Shown here one piece after another: positions 12,992 to 22,494 of a stretch of 64,000 nucleotides of DNA (its first letter is position 1; each line of letters starts with the position of its first letter). Made by a program: the position numbers and the translations under genes. The notes beneath the pieces were generated by a model. It ran no database searches, was not told where the DNA came from, and saw nothing but the letters and a program-made list of their open reading frames with translations. This stretch comes from Mangrovibacillus cuniculi. GTDB lineage: Bacteria > Bacillota > Bacilli > Bacillales > R1DC41. The stretch lies in NCBI RefSeq assembly GCF_015482585.1, contig NZ_CP049742.1, positions 2,449,001-2,513,000 on the forward strand, given 5' to 3'.

Positions 12992-14137
12992 TTAAATGTT
13001 AAAGTCATGTGGTCGTTCTGATAGTTGATGGAAGTGGTAACGAATTGCTTGGCCGATACGGTAGGATGCTTGTCCATCTCCATATGGATTAGAAGCTTGC
13101 GCCATTTTTTTATACGCTTCATCGTTTGTTAACAATTCTGTCGCCATATCATAAATTGGTTGTTCTTCTATTCCTGCAAGCTTTAGCGTCCCAGCAGCAA
13201 TTCCTTCTGGTCGCTCTGTTGTATCACGAAGAACTAATACCGGTACTCCTAAAGAAGGAGCCTCTTCTTGTACGCCACCGGAATCTGTCAGAATTAAATG
13301 CGCACGAGATGCAAAGTTATGGAAATCAATAACATCAAGCGGCTCAATTAGGTGGATTCGCTCATGTCCTCCAAGAAGTTCATCTGCTAGTTCACGCACA
13401 GCAGGGTTTAAGTGAACTGGATAAACAACCGTTATGTCAGGTTGCTCGTCTACTACTCGACGGATTGCACGGAACATGTTACGCATTGGTTGACCTAGAT
13501 TTTCACGACGATGCGCTGTCATAAGCACAAGACGTTTGTCACCTAGGTTGTCTAATACTTCATGCGTGTAGTCTTCTTTAACCGTTGTTGTTAAAGCATC
13601 TATCGCCGTATTACCAGTTACAAAGATTCCGTCTGCTTTCTTATTTTCTTCCAGCAAGTTATCTTTCGACTGACTTGTAGGGGCAAAATGAAGGTCCGCC
13701 ATAATTCCTGTAAGCTGGCGATTCATTTCTTCTGGGAACGGAGAATACTTGTTCCACGTACGAAGACCCGCTTCCACGTGTCCAACTGGAATTTGGTTAT
13801 AAAATGCTGCCAAACCTGCAACGAACGTGGTTGTCGTGTCACCGTGAACAAGCACGATATCTGGCTTTGCTTCTTTCATTACTTCATCAAGACCTTCTAA
13901 TGCACGAGTTGTAATCGTCGTAAGCGTTTGGCGGTCTTTCATGATGTTTAGGTCGTAATCCGGAGTGATGTCAAAAATAGACATCACTTGATCTAGCATT
14001 TGACGGTGCTGCGCTGTAACAGCCACAATCGGTTCGAAATGATCTGGGTATTTCTTTAACTCTAGAACAAGCGGTGCCATTTTAATTGCTTCCGGTCTTG
14101 TACCAAAGATCGTCATTACCTTAATTGGTCGGTTCAT
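12992..14137 (-). CDS. mnaA: UDP-N-acetylglucosamine 2-epimerase (non-hydrolysing)
   Basis: A 381-residue enzyme that interconverts UDP-GlcNAc and UDP-ManNAc, supplying the linkage sugar of wall teichoic acid. Family motifs include MTIFGTRPEAIKMAPLV at the N-terminus, VHGDTTTTF, GHVEAGLRTWNKYSPFPEE and LTDSGGVQEEAPSLG. The start ATG at 14135-14137 follows AAGGAGGTTATCCTA; a longer frame to 14182 would overlap upp. It lies 13 bases after upp and probably shares its transcript. Confidence 0.96.
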   Translation of the reverse strand: MNRPIKVMTIFGTRPEAIKMAPLVLELKKYPDHFEPIVAVTAQHRQMLDQVMSIFDITPDYDLNIMKDRQTLTTITTRALEGLDEVMKEAKPDIVLVHGDTTTTFVAGLAAFYNQIPVGHVEAGLRTWNKYSPFPEEMNRQLTGIMADLHFAPTSQSKDNLLEENKKADGIFVTGNTAIDALTTTVKEDYTHEVLDNLGDKRLVLMTAHRRENLGQPMRNMFRAIRRVVDEQPDITVVYPVHLNPAVRELADELLGGHERIHLIEPLDVIDFHNFASRAHLILTDSGGVQEEAPSLGVPVLVLRDTTERPEGIAAGTLKLAGIEEQPIYDMATELLTNDEAYKKMAQASNPYGDGQASYRIGQAIRYHFHQLSERPHDFNI

Positions 14138-14150
14138 TAGGATAACCTCC

Positions 14151-14780
14151 TTATTTCGTTCCGAATAAACGGTCACCAGCATCCCCTAGTCCCGGAACGA
14201 TGTAACCATGGTCATTTAACTTTTCATCAAGTGCAGCGATGTAAATGTCTACATCCGGATGCGCTTCTTTAATTGCTTCTACGCCTTCTGGGCAAGCAAC
14301 TAAGCACATAAATTTGATGCTTACGGCACCGCGTTTTTTTAATGAATGGATTGCCTCCACTGCTGATCCACCAGTAGCAAGCATCGGATCTACAACAATG
14401 AAGTCACGCTCTTCCACGTCAGATGGAAGCTTTACATAATATTCTACTGGTTGGAGCGTTTCTGGATCGCGGTAAAGTCCCACGTGTCCTACTTTTGCAG
14501 CCGGAATTAATTTTAAAATACCGTCTACCATACCAAGACCTGCACGAAGAATTGGCACGATACCTAATTTTTTACCAGCTAACACTTTCGCACTTGCTTC
14601 GCTTACTGGCGTTTGCACCGTTACATCTTCTAGAGGCAAATCGCGAGTAATTTCAAATGCCATTAACGTTGAAATTTCGTCTGTAAGTTCACGAAACTCC
14701 TTCGTTCCTGTATTTACATCACGAACCATTGTTAGTTTATGTTGAATTAATGGATGATCAAACACGTATACTTTTCCCAT
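14151..14780 (-). CDS. upp: Uracil phosphoribosyltransferase
   Basis: A 209-residue enzyme making UMP from uracil and PRPP (pyrimidine salvage). The PRPP-binding motif is [17 protein letters not shown] and the uracil-binding C-terminus is [17 protein letters not shown]. The ATG at 14778-14780 ([16 protein letters not shown]) follows GAGGAGTGTGCGGA and gives the usual length; codons further upstream are not needed. It is followed closely by mnaA. Confidence 0.97.
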   Translation of the reverse strand: MGKVYVFDHPLIQHKLTMVRDVNTGTKEFRELTDEISTLMAFEITRDLPLEDVTVQTPVSEASAKVLAGKKLGIVPILRAGLGMVDGILKLIPAAKVGHVGLYRDPETLQPVEYYVKLPSDVEERDFIVVDPMLATGGSAVEAIHSLKKRGAVSIKFMCLVACPEGVEAIKEAHPDVDIYIAALDEKLNDHGYIVPGLGDAGDRLFGTK

Positions 14781-14824
14781 TCCGCACACTCCTCTTCCTA
14801 GTTCTCTTCTACACACTTCGATTT

Positions 14825-14853
14825 ATTGTACAAAAAACCGACAAGGGTTTCAA
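14825..14853 (-). promoter_or_regulatory. Sigma-A promoter of upp
   Basis: TTGAAA (14848-14853) and TACAAT (14825-14830) on the minus strand with a 17-base spacer, about 45 bases upstream of the start codon. Confidence 0.72.
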
Positions 14854-14971
14854 CGTGTGAAGGAGGAAAAGGGAAAATTAGTCTGGTTGGCGGAGGGAAG
14901 ATGGGCTATAGAAGGGGAATTATTGGTTGGTGGTGTGTTTGGTGGTATAGCTTACTGACAATTTCGGTCTT

Positions 14972-15710
14972 CTGGTTTACTTGAACTTCCGTTTTAGTTT
15001 TCTGGTGTACCGCGAGACGTTCTCCTGGTATACCTGAACCTCCTTTTCGGCTTTCAGGTGTACCGCGAGACGTTCTCCTGGTACACCTGGAACTCCTTTT
15101 TGGCTTTCTGGTGTACCGCGAGACGTTCTCCCGGTATACCTGGAACTCCTTTTTGGCTTTCTGGTGTACCGCGAGACGTTCTCCTGGTACACCTGAACCT
15201 CCTTTTGGCTTTCTGGTGTACCGCGAGACGCTCCCCCGGTATACCTGATGCTCGGTTTGCCTCTTCTGCTATACCGCAAGACGCTCCCCTGGTATACCTG
15301 AACCTCGATTTTGCCCTTCTGCTATACCGCTGGACGCTCCTCTGGGATACCTGAAACTCGGTTTTGCCCTTCTGCTATACCGCTGGACACTCCCCCGGTA
15401 TACCTGAAACTCGGTCTTGCCCTTTTGCTATACCGTTGGACGCTCCTCCGGTATACCTGAACCTCGGTTTTGCCCTTCTGCTATACCGCAGCACGCTCCC
15501 CCGGTATACCTGAACCTCGGTTTTGCCCTTCTGCTATACCGCAGCACGCTCCCCCGGTATACCTGAGCCTCGGTTTTGCCCTTTTGCTATACCGCTGGAC
15601 GCTCCCCCGGTATACCTGAAACTCGGTTTTGCCCTTCTGCTATACCGCAGCTCGCCCCCCTGGTATATCTGAAACTCGGTTTTACCCTTCTGCTATATCG
15701 CGGTATTTAA
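14972..15710. repeat. Tandem array B1: about thirteen 53-bp units with TATACC/GGTATA arms
   Basis: Each unit contains TATACC (or TGTACC), a 15-base loop of the type GCGAGACGTTCTCCT, then GGTATA (or GGTACA) and CC, followed by a variable pyrimidine-rich linker. Units 2 and 4 pair GTGTACC with GGTACAC, while most later units pair TATACC with GGTATA, a covarying change. Unit length is 53 bases, so reading frame rotates and coding is excluded. The array occupies the gap between the glyA terminator and the upp promoter. The same unit recurs in array B2 (44638-45421). Confidence 0.92.
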
Positions 15711-15784
15711 ATTCATTATTTTTTTCGGACCAAACTAAACTACTAAAAAAATAATCCACCTTTCTCCAATGGTTTTATAAAACT

Positions 15785-15827
15785 AGTAAAATGCAAACAC
15801 CCCCAGACCACACTTGGCCCCGGGGTG
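15785..15827 (-). terminator. Terminator of glyA
   Basis: CACCCC and GGGGTG arms with additional GCCA/TGGT pairing (15798-15827), followed by TTTGCATTTT on the minus strand. Confidence 0.7.
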
Positions 15828-15838
15828 CATTCACTGAT

Positions 15839-17080
15839 TTATCTCGTAGGATAAAGCGCGAACTTAGATGTTAGTTTTTCTACTCTGTTTGCTGCTGTTT
15901 TCAGTACTTCAGCATCTTCGTGGTTTTTCAGTGTTAGCGCGATGATGTCTGCAATTTCGTCCATATCCGCCTCGACCATTCCGCGGGATGTCACAGCAGC
16001 TGTTCCGATACGGATTCCGCTTGTTACGAATGGAGATTGTGGGTCAAATGGAATAGTGTTTTTGTTGACCGTAATTCCGATTTCATCTAACACGTGCTCC
16101 GCCACTTTACCTGTTAACTCTAAGTTACGAAGGTCAATTAGTACTAAGTGGTTATCTGTGCCGCCAGATACTAATTGAACGCCGTTTTCCTCTAGTCGCT
16201 CCGCTAAGCGATTAGCATTAGACTTGATTTGTTTTGCATAAGCTTGGAAGTCACCGTCTAAGATTTCTCCGAATGCTACCGCTTTAGCCGCAATTACGTG
16301 CATTAGCGGGCCACCTTGGATACCAGGGAAGATAGCTTTGTCGATTTGCTTTGCGTACTGTTCTTTACAAAGAATCATTCCTCCACGAGGTCCGCGAAGT
16401 GTTTTATGCGTTGTTGTCGTTACGAAGTCCGCGTACGGCACTGGGTTTGGATGTTCGCCTACTGCTACTAATCCAGCGATATGCGCCATATCGACCATTA
16501 GGTAAGCTCCTACTTCGTCCGCGATTTCACGGAACTTGGCAAAGTCGATTTCGCGCGGGTATGCACTTGCTCCTGCAACGATTAGTTTCGGTTTATGTTC
16601 TAGTGCTTTTGCTCGCACGTCTTCATAATTAATCATTTGTGTATCTTGATCTACTCCGTACTCTACAAATTTGTATTGTACGCCTGAGAAGTTTACTGGG
16701 CTACCGTGTGTTAGGTGTCCTCCGTGACTTAAGTTCATTCCTAGTACTGTATCACCATAATCAAGAATCGTGAAATAAACTGCCATGTTAGCTTGTGCGC
16801 CGGAATGCGGTTGAACGTTTGCGTGATCTGCACCAAAAATTTCTTTTGCGCGGTCACGAGCGATATTTTCAACGATATCTACATGCTCACAGCCACCGTA
16901 GTAACGCTTGCCAGGATAGCCTTCCGCATATTTGTTTGTTAAAACGGAACCTTGTGCTTCCATTACTGCTTCACTTACAAAGTTTTCCGATGCAATTAAC
17001 TCAATTTTGGAACGTTGGCGTGATAGTTCTAATTTAATTGCTTCGAACACAGCTTGATCTTGTTTTTGAATTGTACTCAT
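15839..17080 (-). CDS. glyA: Serine hydroxymethyltransferase
   Basis: A 413-residue PLP enzyme converting serine and tetrahydrofolate to glycine and 5,10-methylene-THF. The PLP lysine lies in [17 protein letters not shown] (about residue 226); [10 protein letters not shown] and the YGGCEHVD motif are also present. Length is normal for the family. The ATG follows AGAGGGGGCATACCGA. The gene stands between ywlG and upp, bounded by terminators on both sides. Confidence 0.98.
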   Translation of the reverse strand: MSTIQKQDQAVFEAIKLELSRQRSKIELIASENFVSEAVMEAQGSVLTNKYAEGYPGKRYYGGCEHVDIVENIARDRAKEIFGADHANVQPHSGAQANMAVYFTILDYGDTVLGMNLSHGGHLTHGSPVNFSGVQYKFVEYGVDQDTQMINYEDVRAKALEHKPKLIVAGASAYPREIDFAKFREIADEVGAYLMVDMAHIAGLVAVGEHPNPVPYADFVTTTTHKTLRGPRGGMILCKEQYAKQIDKAIFPGIQGGPLMHVIAAKAVAFGEILDGDFQAYAKQIKSNANRLAERLEENGVQLVSGGTDNHLVLIDLRNLELTGKVAEHVLDEIGITVNKNTIPFDPQSPFVTSGIRIGTAAVTSRGMVEADMDEIADIIALTLKNHEDAEVLKTAANRVEKLTSKFALYPTR

Positions 17081-17132
17081 TCGGTATGCCCCCTCTACCT
17101 ATTTCCACACTAATTACGTTGTTATTTTAACA

Positions 17133-17184
17133 TAAAAAAAAGAAGCCAGCCCTCTTCAATTTACTAAATAGAGGTCTGACTTCT
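17133..17184 (-). terminator. Terminator of ywlG operon
   Basis: AGAAG.CAG.CCTCT pairs with AGAGG.CTG.CTTCT (17141-17184) and is followed by eight T residues on the minus strand. Confidence 0.9.
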
Positions 17185-17189
17185 ACAAT

Positions 17190-17723
17190 TTAATATTTTG
17201 CTCTTCCGCCACCAATTAATTTTGGTCTCGTTCTAGCCCATGTCACGTGCGCTGCTCCAATTTCTTTCACGGAAGTTCGCACTGGAACTGCTACAGCTTT
17301 TAGATGCATGCCGATAAACGTGTCTCCGATATCCACTCCGCCATGAGCCTGAATGTTCTCCACTACAATCGCGTTATTCATGTGTTCATGCGCGGTTGTT
17401 GCCATGGCTCCACCCGCTTCACGACAAGGGATGACAGATACTTCCCCTAATCCTAATTTCTCCGCTACTTTTCGTTCCACTACTAGTGCGCGGTTTAAGT
17501 GTTCACAACATTGGAAAGCCAGATGGACGCCCGTCTGCTCTTGGAAGTCATCTAACACTTCCCACAGTGTTTGTGCAACATCTTCTGCACCAGCCGTGCC
17601 AATATGCTCGCCAGCGATTTCTGATGTTGAGCAACCAATGACAAACAATTGGCCTACACGAAGTTTTGCTGTTGTTTGATACTCAATTAGCCCATCTCTA
17701 AACGTTTTTGCGATTCCATTCAT
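17190..17723 (-). CDS. ywlG: TIGR01440/UPF0340 family protein YwlG
   Basis: A 177-residue protein of the UPF0340 (DUF436) family, which is conserved next to rpiB and glyA in Bacillus; its biochemical role is unknown. Recognisable stretches include VIGCSTSEIAGEHIG, FQCCEHLNRALVVER and GVDIGDTFIGMHLKAV. The ATG overlaps the rpiB stop (ATGA), so translation is coupled. It ends in front of a strong terminator, making it the last gene of that operon. Confidence 0.88.
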   Translation of the reverse strand: MNGIAKTFRDGLIEYQTTAKLRVGQLFVIGCSTSEIAGEHIGTAGAEDVAQTLWEVLDDFQEQTGVHLAFQCCEHLNRALVVERKVAEKLGLGEVSVIPCREAGGAMATTAHEHMNNAIVVENIQAHGGVDIGDTFIGMHLKAVAVPVRTSVKEIGAAHVTWARTRPKLIGGGRAKY

Positions 17724-18169
17724 GCTCGGTACTTCTCTTCTATTTCTGCAATTTTAGCCAAACGATTTGCATGACGGCCACCTTCGTACTCTGTTTCTAA
17801 CCAAACTTTTACGATTTCACGTGCTAGTCCAGGACCGATGACACGCTCTCCCATTGCTAATACGTTTGTATCATTGTGTTGACGAGTGGCTTTCGCGCTA
17901 AACATATCATGCACTAATGCACAGCGAATGCCTTTCACTTTGTTCGCTGCGATAGACATGCCGATTCCTGTCCCACAAATAAGGATTGCTCGGTCAAATT
18001 CACCTGAGGCTACGCGTTCTGCTGCTGGCAAAGCATAATCTGGATAGTCTACGGATGTCTCACATTCACAACCGATATCCTCATACGGAATACCAAGGTC
18101 ATTCAATACGTCTAACACTTCTTTTCTGATGTTGATTCCACCATGATCTGATGCTACGATTACTTTCAT
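17720..18169 (-). CDS. rpiB: Ribose-5-phosphate isomerase B
   Basis: A 149-residue RpiB/LacAB-type sugar-phosphate isomerase of the pentose phosphate pathway. Hallmarks are VIVASDHGG at the N-terminus, the CGTGIGMSIAANKVKGIRCA loop with the catalytic cysteine, and the HNDTNVLAMGERVIG motif. The ATG follows GAGGAGGCGTAATGA. It overlaps ywlG by four bases. Confidence 0.96.
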   Translation of the reverse strand: MKVIVASDHGGINIRKEVLDVLNDLGIPYEDIGCECETSVDYPDYALPAAERVASGEFDRAILICGTGIGMSIAANKVKGIRCALVHDMFSAKATRQHNDTNVLAMGERVIGPGLAREIVKVWLETEYEGGRHANRLAKIAEIEEKYRA

Positions 18170-18214
18170 TCATTACGCCTCCTCATTTAAGAGCGTCTTA
18201 CTATCTTTTCTATT

Positions 18215-19501
18215 TTATACAGTAAATCGTTCGATAGTCTTTTTCAAGGCGTTTGCTTGTTCTTTTACAGATAATGCAATCGTTTCAATCTCATCTAGTA
18301 AAGTCGACTGGTTTTCAGCTGAAGCAGATACTTCCAGTGCTCCTGCAGAAGTTTGTTGTGCAATAGCTGCTACTTCTTGCGATTGCTGCGCAGTATGTTG
18401 CACCGTTTCCAACTGTTTATCTACCAGTTGCGCAATATCTTTTACAGAAGCAGCCACTTCTTTAATCGTATCCGCCATCGAGTCTATCGCTTTATTTGTT
18501 TTATACCCATTCGCCACTTCTCTTTTAGCACTCTCCACTTGATCGTTCATGTTGATGGCAACAGAACCTACCCCTTGTTGAATCTGCTCGATTAAAGCGG
18601 TAATGCCTTGGACCGCTTTTCCACTTTCATCCGCTAACTTACGAACTTCTTCTGCAACAACAGCAAACCCTTTACCGTGTTCTCCTGCTCTAGCTGCTTC
18701 GATGGATGCGTTAAGCGCAAGTAAATTCGTTTGTTCAGCAATTGAGCCTACTAATTGGATAATTTGTCCAACTTTAGCTGCATCTTTTTCTAGTTGTTTA
18801 ACAGACTCAAGTCCTTTTTCGTTCTCATCTGAAAGTGTTTGGATTCCCGTCACAAGTGTATGTACCGTTTCATTAGATGCTTGAAGTTCTTCTAGCATTT
18901 CCACAGAGACTTTTTCAGAGTTCTGTGCTTTCATTTGCACTTGTTTCGCAATTGTCACCACTTCATTCACAGAGTTCGCCGTCTCTTGCGTACTTTGGGC
19001 CGATATTTCTGCACCAGACGAAATTTCTGCGATGGTGTGAGAGATGGCTTCCCCTTGTTTCGATGCATTTAACGTTGCATTATTTAATGACTCTACTTGT
19101 CCATTTGTATTTTGAAAGTTTTCCTCAATTTGGATGACCATTTCACGGATATTCGAGAGCATGGAGTTAAACGCCACACCGACACTACGAATTTCATCGT
19201 CTGATTTGCTTAGTTCCAGATCTTGATTAATGTGGCCTTGGCTAGCAAGATATGCTGCTTGCTCCAACTTTCTAAGAGGCTTAGTGATGAACCCACCTGC
19301 TAAGAAGGCTAATATTCCAGTCCACAGAATCCCAAGACCTAGCGTTAAAGTGGTAAATGCCGCTTCCCCAATAAAGTTCTGTACCACTGGATAAAGAGCA
19401 TATATAAATGCTGCGCTAACTCCGTAAGTTACTAAAGCTAGCAATGTTGCAAATAGAACCAATTTCTTTCGTAGTCCAAAGCGATACGTTCGTTTCTCCA
19501 T
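18215..19501 (-). CDS. Methyl-accepting chemotaxis protein without an external sensor domain
   Basis: A 428-residue chemoreceptor. Two membrane helices lie at about residues 13-35 and 42-65 with almost no extracytoplasmic loop, so the usual sensor domain is missing. A HAMP domain follows (about 66-120), then the signalling domain with the highly conserved hairpin tip [20 protein letters not shown]-type sequence near 255-275 and EVRKLADES. The start ATG at 19499-19501 follows GGAGGGAATAGG; a longer frame would overlap ywlE. It sits between ywlE and rpiB, where B. subtilis has no receptor. The signal sensed is unknown, perhaps membrane or cytoplasmic. Confidence 0.93.
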   Translation of the reverse strand: MEKRTYRFGLRKKLVLFATLLALVTYGVSAAFIYALYPVVQNFIGEAAFTTLTLGLGILWTGILAFLAGGFITKPLRKLEQAAYLASQGHINQDLELSKSDDEIRSVGVAFNSMLSNIREMVIQIEENFQNTNGQVESLNNATLNASKQGEAISHTIAEISSGAEISAQSTQETANSVNEVVTIAKQVQMKAQNSEKVSVEMLEELQASNETVHTLVTGIQTLSDENEKGLESVKQLEKDAAKVGQIIQLVGSIAEQTNLLALNASIEAARAGEHGKGFAVVAEEVRKLADESGKAVQGITALIEQIQQGVGSVAINMNDQVESAKREVANGYKTNKAIDSMADTIKEVAASVKDIAQLVDKQLETVQHTAQQSQEVAAIAQQTSAGALEVSASAENQSTLLDEIETIALSVKEQANALKKTIERFTV

Positions 19502-19515
19502 CCTATTCCCTCCGA

Positions 19516-19953
19516 TTATCGTTGTTTCTGCATCCACTTTTCTAGATAATCAGCAATCTCGTTGTATGCTTGTTCGTACACTTCTAGTGAACCACCAAAT
19601 GGATCGACGATGTCGCGGTCCGAGGATTCAGGGTTCACACTTTCTTTCAGTGTAAACATTTTCTCCAATGCTTGCGGGTAAACCGCTGCAATGGCGTGTT
19701 TATGAGATTCGGTCATCGTTAAAATGATGTCTGCCCATTTTATATCGGCAATCGATAACGAGGTTGAAGCATGTTCGGAGTCAATTTGATTTTTTTCTAG
19801 GACTTTTTTCGCGTTGGTGGATGCGGCTGCTCCGTCCATTGCGTAAACCCCTGCAGAGCGAACTTCCCAGTGATTTGGTCCATGATGTTTTAGATAGGCT
19901 GCAGCCATCGGACTACGGCATGTATTACCAGTGCAAACAATTAATACTTTCAT
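19516..19953 (-). CDS. ywlE: Protein-arginine phosphatase YwlE
   Basis: A 145-residue enzyme of the low-molecular-weight phosphotyrosine phosphatase fold. The P-loop is [10 protein letters not shown] with nucleophile Cys7; Thr11 in the loop is the residue associated with specificity for phosphoarginine instead of phosphotyrosine. The general acid is in the DIVDPFGGS loop. In Bacillus YwlE removes arginine phosphorylation made by McsB. A candidate promoter (TATAAT at 19985-19990 on the minus strand) lies just upstream. Confidence 0.95.
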   Translation of the reverse strand: MKVLIVCTGNTCRSPMAAAYLKHHGPNHWEVRSAGVYAMDGAAASTNAKKVLEKNQIDSEHASTSLSIADIKWADIILTMTESHKHAIAAVYPQALEKMFTLKESVNPESSDRDIVDPFGGSLEVYEQAYNEIADYLEKWMQKQR

Positions 19954-19984
19954 TGTAATGCTCCTTTGCTTTTTTCTTACGTTT

Positions 19985-20013
19985 ATTATATAGGAAATGA
20001 GGCGAGTGCTAAA
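19985..20013 (-). promoter_or_regulatory. Candidate promoter for ywlE
   Basis: TATAAT (19985-19990) with a weak TTTAGC -35 element (20008-20013) at 17-base spacing on the minus strand. It lies at the edge of the post-terminator element. Confidence 0.4.
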
Positions 20014-20083
20014 GGAGACTCACCTAAGGACAAGCCACATCATGAAACTAACAATGAGTTGTTGCTGGTCACGCAACAAAAAA
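20013..20083. repeat. Post-terminator hairpin element, copy 1
   Basis: About 70 bases on the minus strand: TTGTTGCG-TGACC-AGCAACAA hairpin, then an ACTCAT...GTGAGT stem enclosing a smaller imperfect hairpin, ending in CTCCTTT. It shares most positions with 27023-27097 and in both places starts directly at the T tract of an upstream gene's terminator, here that of mntP. Confidence 0.8.
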
Positions 20084-20115
20084 AACCACCATTATCCCAA
20101 GGACAATCGTGGTCT
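20078..20115 (-). terminator. Terminator of mntP
   Basis: ACCACGATTGTCC and GATAATGGTGGT pair on the minus strand and are followed by eight T residues. Confidence 0.88.
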
Positions 20116-20120
20116 CTTCT

Positions 20121-20678
20121 TTAAAACAATGCTAACAGTAGCTTTAACCCGAACGCAAAAAGAATCGCTCCACCAAGCGCTTCACTGTAGTTACCAAGCC
20201 ATCCTTGGACGTGTCTTCCTAGCCACAGACCCAGCCACGTCAAAACGGTAGCTACAATCCCAAAACACGCTATAGCCACAAATGTTCGTGCACCAAAAAT
20301 CCCTAGGGATAGACCCACAGAAAAGCTATCTAAACTTACACTTAAAGCAAAAACGAATAAGCCAAAGCCGACAGGCGCAAGAGCAGGTCCGTCATCGTTA
20401 CGGAAGCTTGAAACAAACATTTGAATACCCAGTACCAATAATAAAACTCCGCCTAGTAAACTAGCAAAAGTTCCGAATGTGTCAGATAAAAAACTTCCTG
20501 TCAGCATTCCAACTAACGGCATAACAACATGAAAAACGCCGACTGTAATGCCTATGTAAAACAACTGGCGCAGACGCAGTTTATACATACCCATCCCAAG
20601 ACCAATCGAAAATGCATCCATCCCTAATGCGAATGCCATTAACAATAAGGTGAATAATTCCGCTGCAAGCGTTGACAT
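20121..20678 (-). CDS. mntP: Manganese efflux pump MntP (YwlD)
   Basis: A 185-residue protein with six predicted membrane helices and two repeated halves, each with an acidic membrane motif ([14 protein letters not shown] near residue 20 and [13 protein letters not shown] near 115) typical of MntP. It exports Mn2+ from the cytoplasm. The ATG follows GGGGAGGAAAATCT, but that ribosome site is embedded in a long hairpin between ywlC and mntP, suggesting translational control. No yybP-ykoY riboswitch was seen. Confidence 0.93.
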   Translation of the reverse strand: MSTLAAELFTLLLMAFALGMDAFSIGLGMGMYKLRLRQLFYIGITVGVFHVVMPLVGMLTGSFLSDTFGTFASLLGGVLLLVLGIQMFVSSFRNDDGPALAPVGFGLFVFALSVSLDSFSVGLSLGIFGARTFVAIACFGIVATVLTWLGLWLGRHVQGWLGNYSEALGGAILFAFGLKLLLALF

Positions 20679-20682
20679 AGAT

Positions 20683-20735
20683 TTTCCTCCCCTTGGACTT
20701 GCCTACAATCAACGTATGCATGTCCCAAGGAGGAT
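20683..20735 (-). promoter_or_regulatory. Hairpin sequestering the mntP ribosome binding site
   Basis: CCTCCTTGG.GAC.TGC pairs with GCA.GTCCAA..GGGAGG around a 15-base loop on the minus strand; the 3' arm holds the GGGGAGG site of mntP. It has no T tract, so it is not a simple terminator of ywlC. Confidence 0.65.
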
Positions 20736-20744
20736 AGAAGTAAT

Positions 20745-21785
20745 TTATTCGGAAAGGATCTGGTGACCAGCCGCTTTTTCTAAACGGTTCATTACTGCGT
20801 ATCCAACGCCGTTCTTTGAATAGCTTTGTGCAAAAATCGTTGTAACGTTTGTTTCATTGAATGAGCGGAGCCCCGAGTAAAGATTCTTGGCAATGGAAAA
20901 AAGATCTCCTTCCGCACCAGTTTCCACACAGATATCTGCAGGCACTACCTTACATGTTTCTTTTGTCCCTAACCAACCGACGATCGCTCCGTTCTCTTTG
21001 GCATCCAACACCATCTTTTGAATCCACTCTATTGATCCATCTAACACCGTAACCGGGGCTTCAGGTGCGTAGTGCGTGTATTTCATACCAGGAGAACGCG
21101 GTGCTTCACTTGTCGCGAGGCCAGCATCTACGCGGATTTCACCGATAACTTGCTCGATTTCTTCCTGCGTTACTCCACCTGGACGAAGCAAGATTGGGGG
21201 ATCTACTGTTGTGTCTAAAACAGTTGATTCCACACCAAAACCTGTCTCGCCACCGTCGACTATCGCTGGAATTCGACCATTTAAGTCTTCTAGTACGTGT
21301 TGAGCGCTTGTCGGACTTGGCTTACCGGATCTATTTGCGCTCGGTGCAGCCAGTGGTTTTCCCGCTGCTTCAATAAGAGAAATAGCAACTGGATGCTCCG
21401 GCATTCGCACAGCAATTGTCGAAAGTCCTGCAGTAACGCGGTCAGAGACCGTTCCTTTTTTCCAATTGCATACTAACGTTAGCGGCCCTGGCCAGAAAAT
21501 ATTGACTAATTTTTGCGCTTTTTCTGACAAGTTATCCACAAATGTGTGTACATCTTCTTGTTTTGCAATATGGACAATTAGCGGATTATCACTTGGACGA
21601 CCTTTCGCCTCGTAGATTCGCTCTACGGCAACGGTTGACGTGGCATCTGCCCCCAGTCCATATACCGTTTCTGTTGGAAATGCAACGACTTCTCCATTGC
21701 GTAAAAGTGCTGCAGATTGTTCTATAATTGGATGCGTGGATAAGTTATTCACATGTTTATCCACAACATAATAATTTGTCTTCAT
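20745..21785 (-). CDS. ywlC: L-threonylcarbamoyladenylate synthase (Sua5/YwlC)
   Basis: A 346-residue enzyme that makes threonylcarbamoyl-AMP from threonine, bicarbonate and ATP for the t6A37 modification of ANN-decoding tRNAs. Residues 15-210 are the YrdC-like catalytic domain (AFPTETVYGLGADAT, EAKGRPSDNPLIVHI, APSANRSGKPSPT); residues 225-345 are the Sua5 C-terminal domain after the linker SPGMKYTHYAP. Its 5' part and upstream region carry several perfect DnaA boxes. It is followed by mntP, 66 bases away. Confidence 0.95.
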   Translation of the reverse strand: MKTNYYVVDKHVNNLSTHPIIEQSAALLRNGEVVAFPTETVYGLGADATSTVAVERIYEAKGRPSDNPLIVHIAKQEDVHTFVDNLSEKAQKLVNIFWPGPLTLVCNWKKGTVSDRVTAGLSTIAVRMPEHPVAISLIEAAGKPLAAPSANRSGKPSPTSAQHVLEDLNGRIPAIVDGGETGFGVESTVLDTTVDPPILLRPGGVTQEEIEQVIGEIRVDAGLATSEAPRSPGMKYTHYAPEAPVTVLDGSIEWIQKMVLDAKENGAIVGWLGTKETCKVVPADICVETGAEGDLFSIAKNLYSGLRSFNETNVTTIFAQSYSKNGVGYAVMNRLEKAAGHQILSE

Positions 21786-21949
21786 TTTCTCAAGCCTTTC
21801 CTAATCTGATCAAGTGTCGAAAGAAATAGAAAAAAAGCGAATGTATCCACTCGCTTTTATATATTATACGTTCTGGGAGGGTAAAAATGCAATACTTGCC
21901 CACAGGTGTGGATAGTTTTAAATAAAACTGTTGATAACTTTGTGGATAG
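21532..21949. promoter_or_regulatory. DnaA-box cluster at the 5' end of ywlC
   Basis: Perfect TTATNCACA boxes lie at 21532-21540, 21745-21753 and 21757-21765, with one-mismatch boxes at 21735-21743, 21907-21915 and 21941-21949. Chance expectation is about one perfect box per 33 kb on both strands. As I recall, ywlC is one of the known DnaA-box clusters of B. subtilis that restrain replication initiation, so the site appears conserved. Confidence 0.75.
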
Positions 21950-21971
21950 TGTTAATAACCGAACGTGTGTT

Positions 21972-22412
21972 TTAGACAGATTTCATCAAAACATACGGAA
22001 TTTCGTGTTGTTGGATGTACTGAACATATGGCTGATGGCGAAACGTGTTCAAAATGTCGGATTGTGTTCGCGAAAATCCTAAAAGTCGAAATAACGGAAG
22101 TGCCTGCTCTCGGTTCGTTAAAACGTACACGATTTCCATTCCCCACGCCTTCATCGTTAAGAAAACATGTTGGAAAAGCGTCAGCATTTCTTCTTCTTCA
22201 ATAGATGGATGAATACAGAATGAACGAAGGATTCCTGCTTCTTCACTAACTGGCTCAACACCGATACAAGCAAGCACCTCTTCTTTTGGCGACTCTATTA
22301 AAAAGAAATGCTCGATTCTCTCTTTCACATCATCTACTTGCAGGCCTGCTTTTTTCAAAAATAGAATTACCTTATGTGCATCAAATGGAGTTGCTGGACG
22401 AATCATGTTCAT
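21972..22412 (-). CDS. ywlB: GNAT family acetyltransferase-like protein YwlB
   Basis: A 146-residue protein that looks like a GNAT N-acyltransferase: N-terminal IRPATPFDAHKVILFLKKAG, central strand and helix around GVEPVSEEAGILRSFCIHP, and a C-terminal PLFRLLGFSRT segment. The canonical Q/RxxGxG/A acetyl-CoA loop is not obvious, so activity is uncertain. The ATG follows GAGGGGGATATTTAT. Position between spoIIR and ywlC matches ywlB. Confidence 0.8.
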   Translation of the reverse strand: MNMIRPATPFDAHKVILFLKKAGLQVDDVKERIEHFFLIESPKEEVLACIGVEPVSEEAGILRSFCIHPSIEEEEMLTLFQHVFLTMKAWGMEIVYVLTNREQALPLFRLLGFSRTQSDILNTFRHQPYVQYIQQHEIPYVLMKSV

Positions 22413-22494
22413 ATAAATATCCCCCTCATGGAATCTAGTGAATTTCTTGATACTCTATCCTATTAGGGGGATTACTAGTTTAGTACTATTTTTA

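Noticed and set aside
14972-15710. CRISPR array
   Set aside because: Units are similar over their whole length with gradual drift, with no unique spacers of constant length between invariant repeats, and no cas genes are in the window. The same applies to the other tandem arrays.
20683-20735. yybP-ykoY manganese riboswitch before mntP
   Set aside because: The gap of 66 bases is too short and the conserved loop sequences of that class are absent.
22013-22204. Plus-strand frames inside ywlB and other conserved genes
   Set aside because: They are antisense shadows of well-supported minus-strand genes, with no ribosome sites or family signatures.
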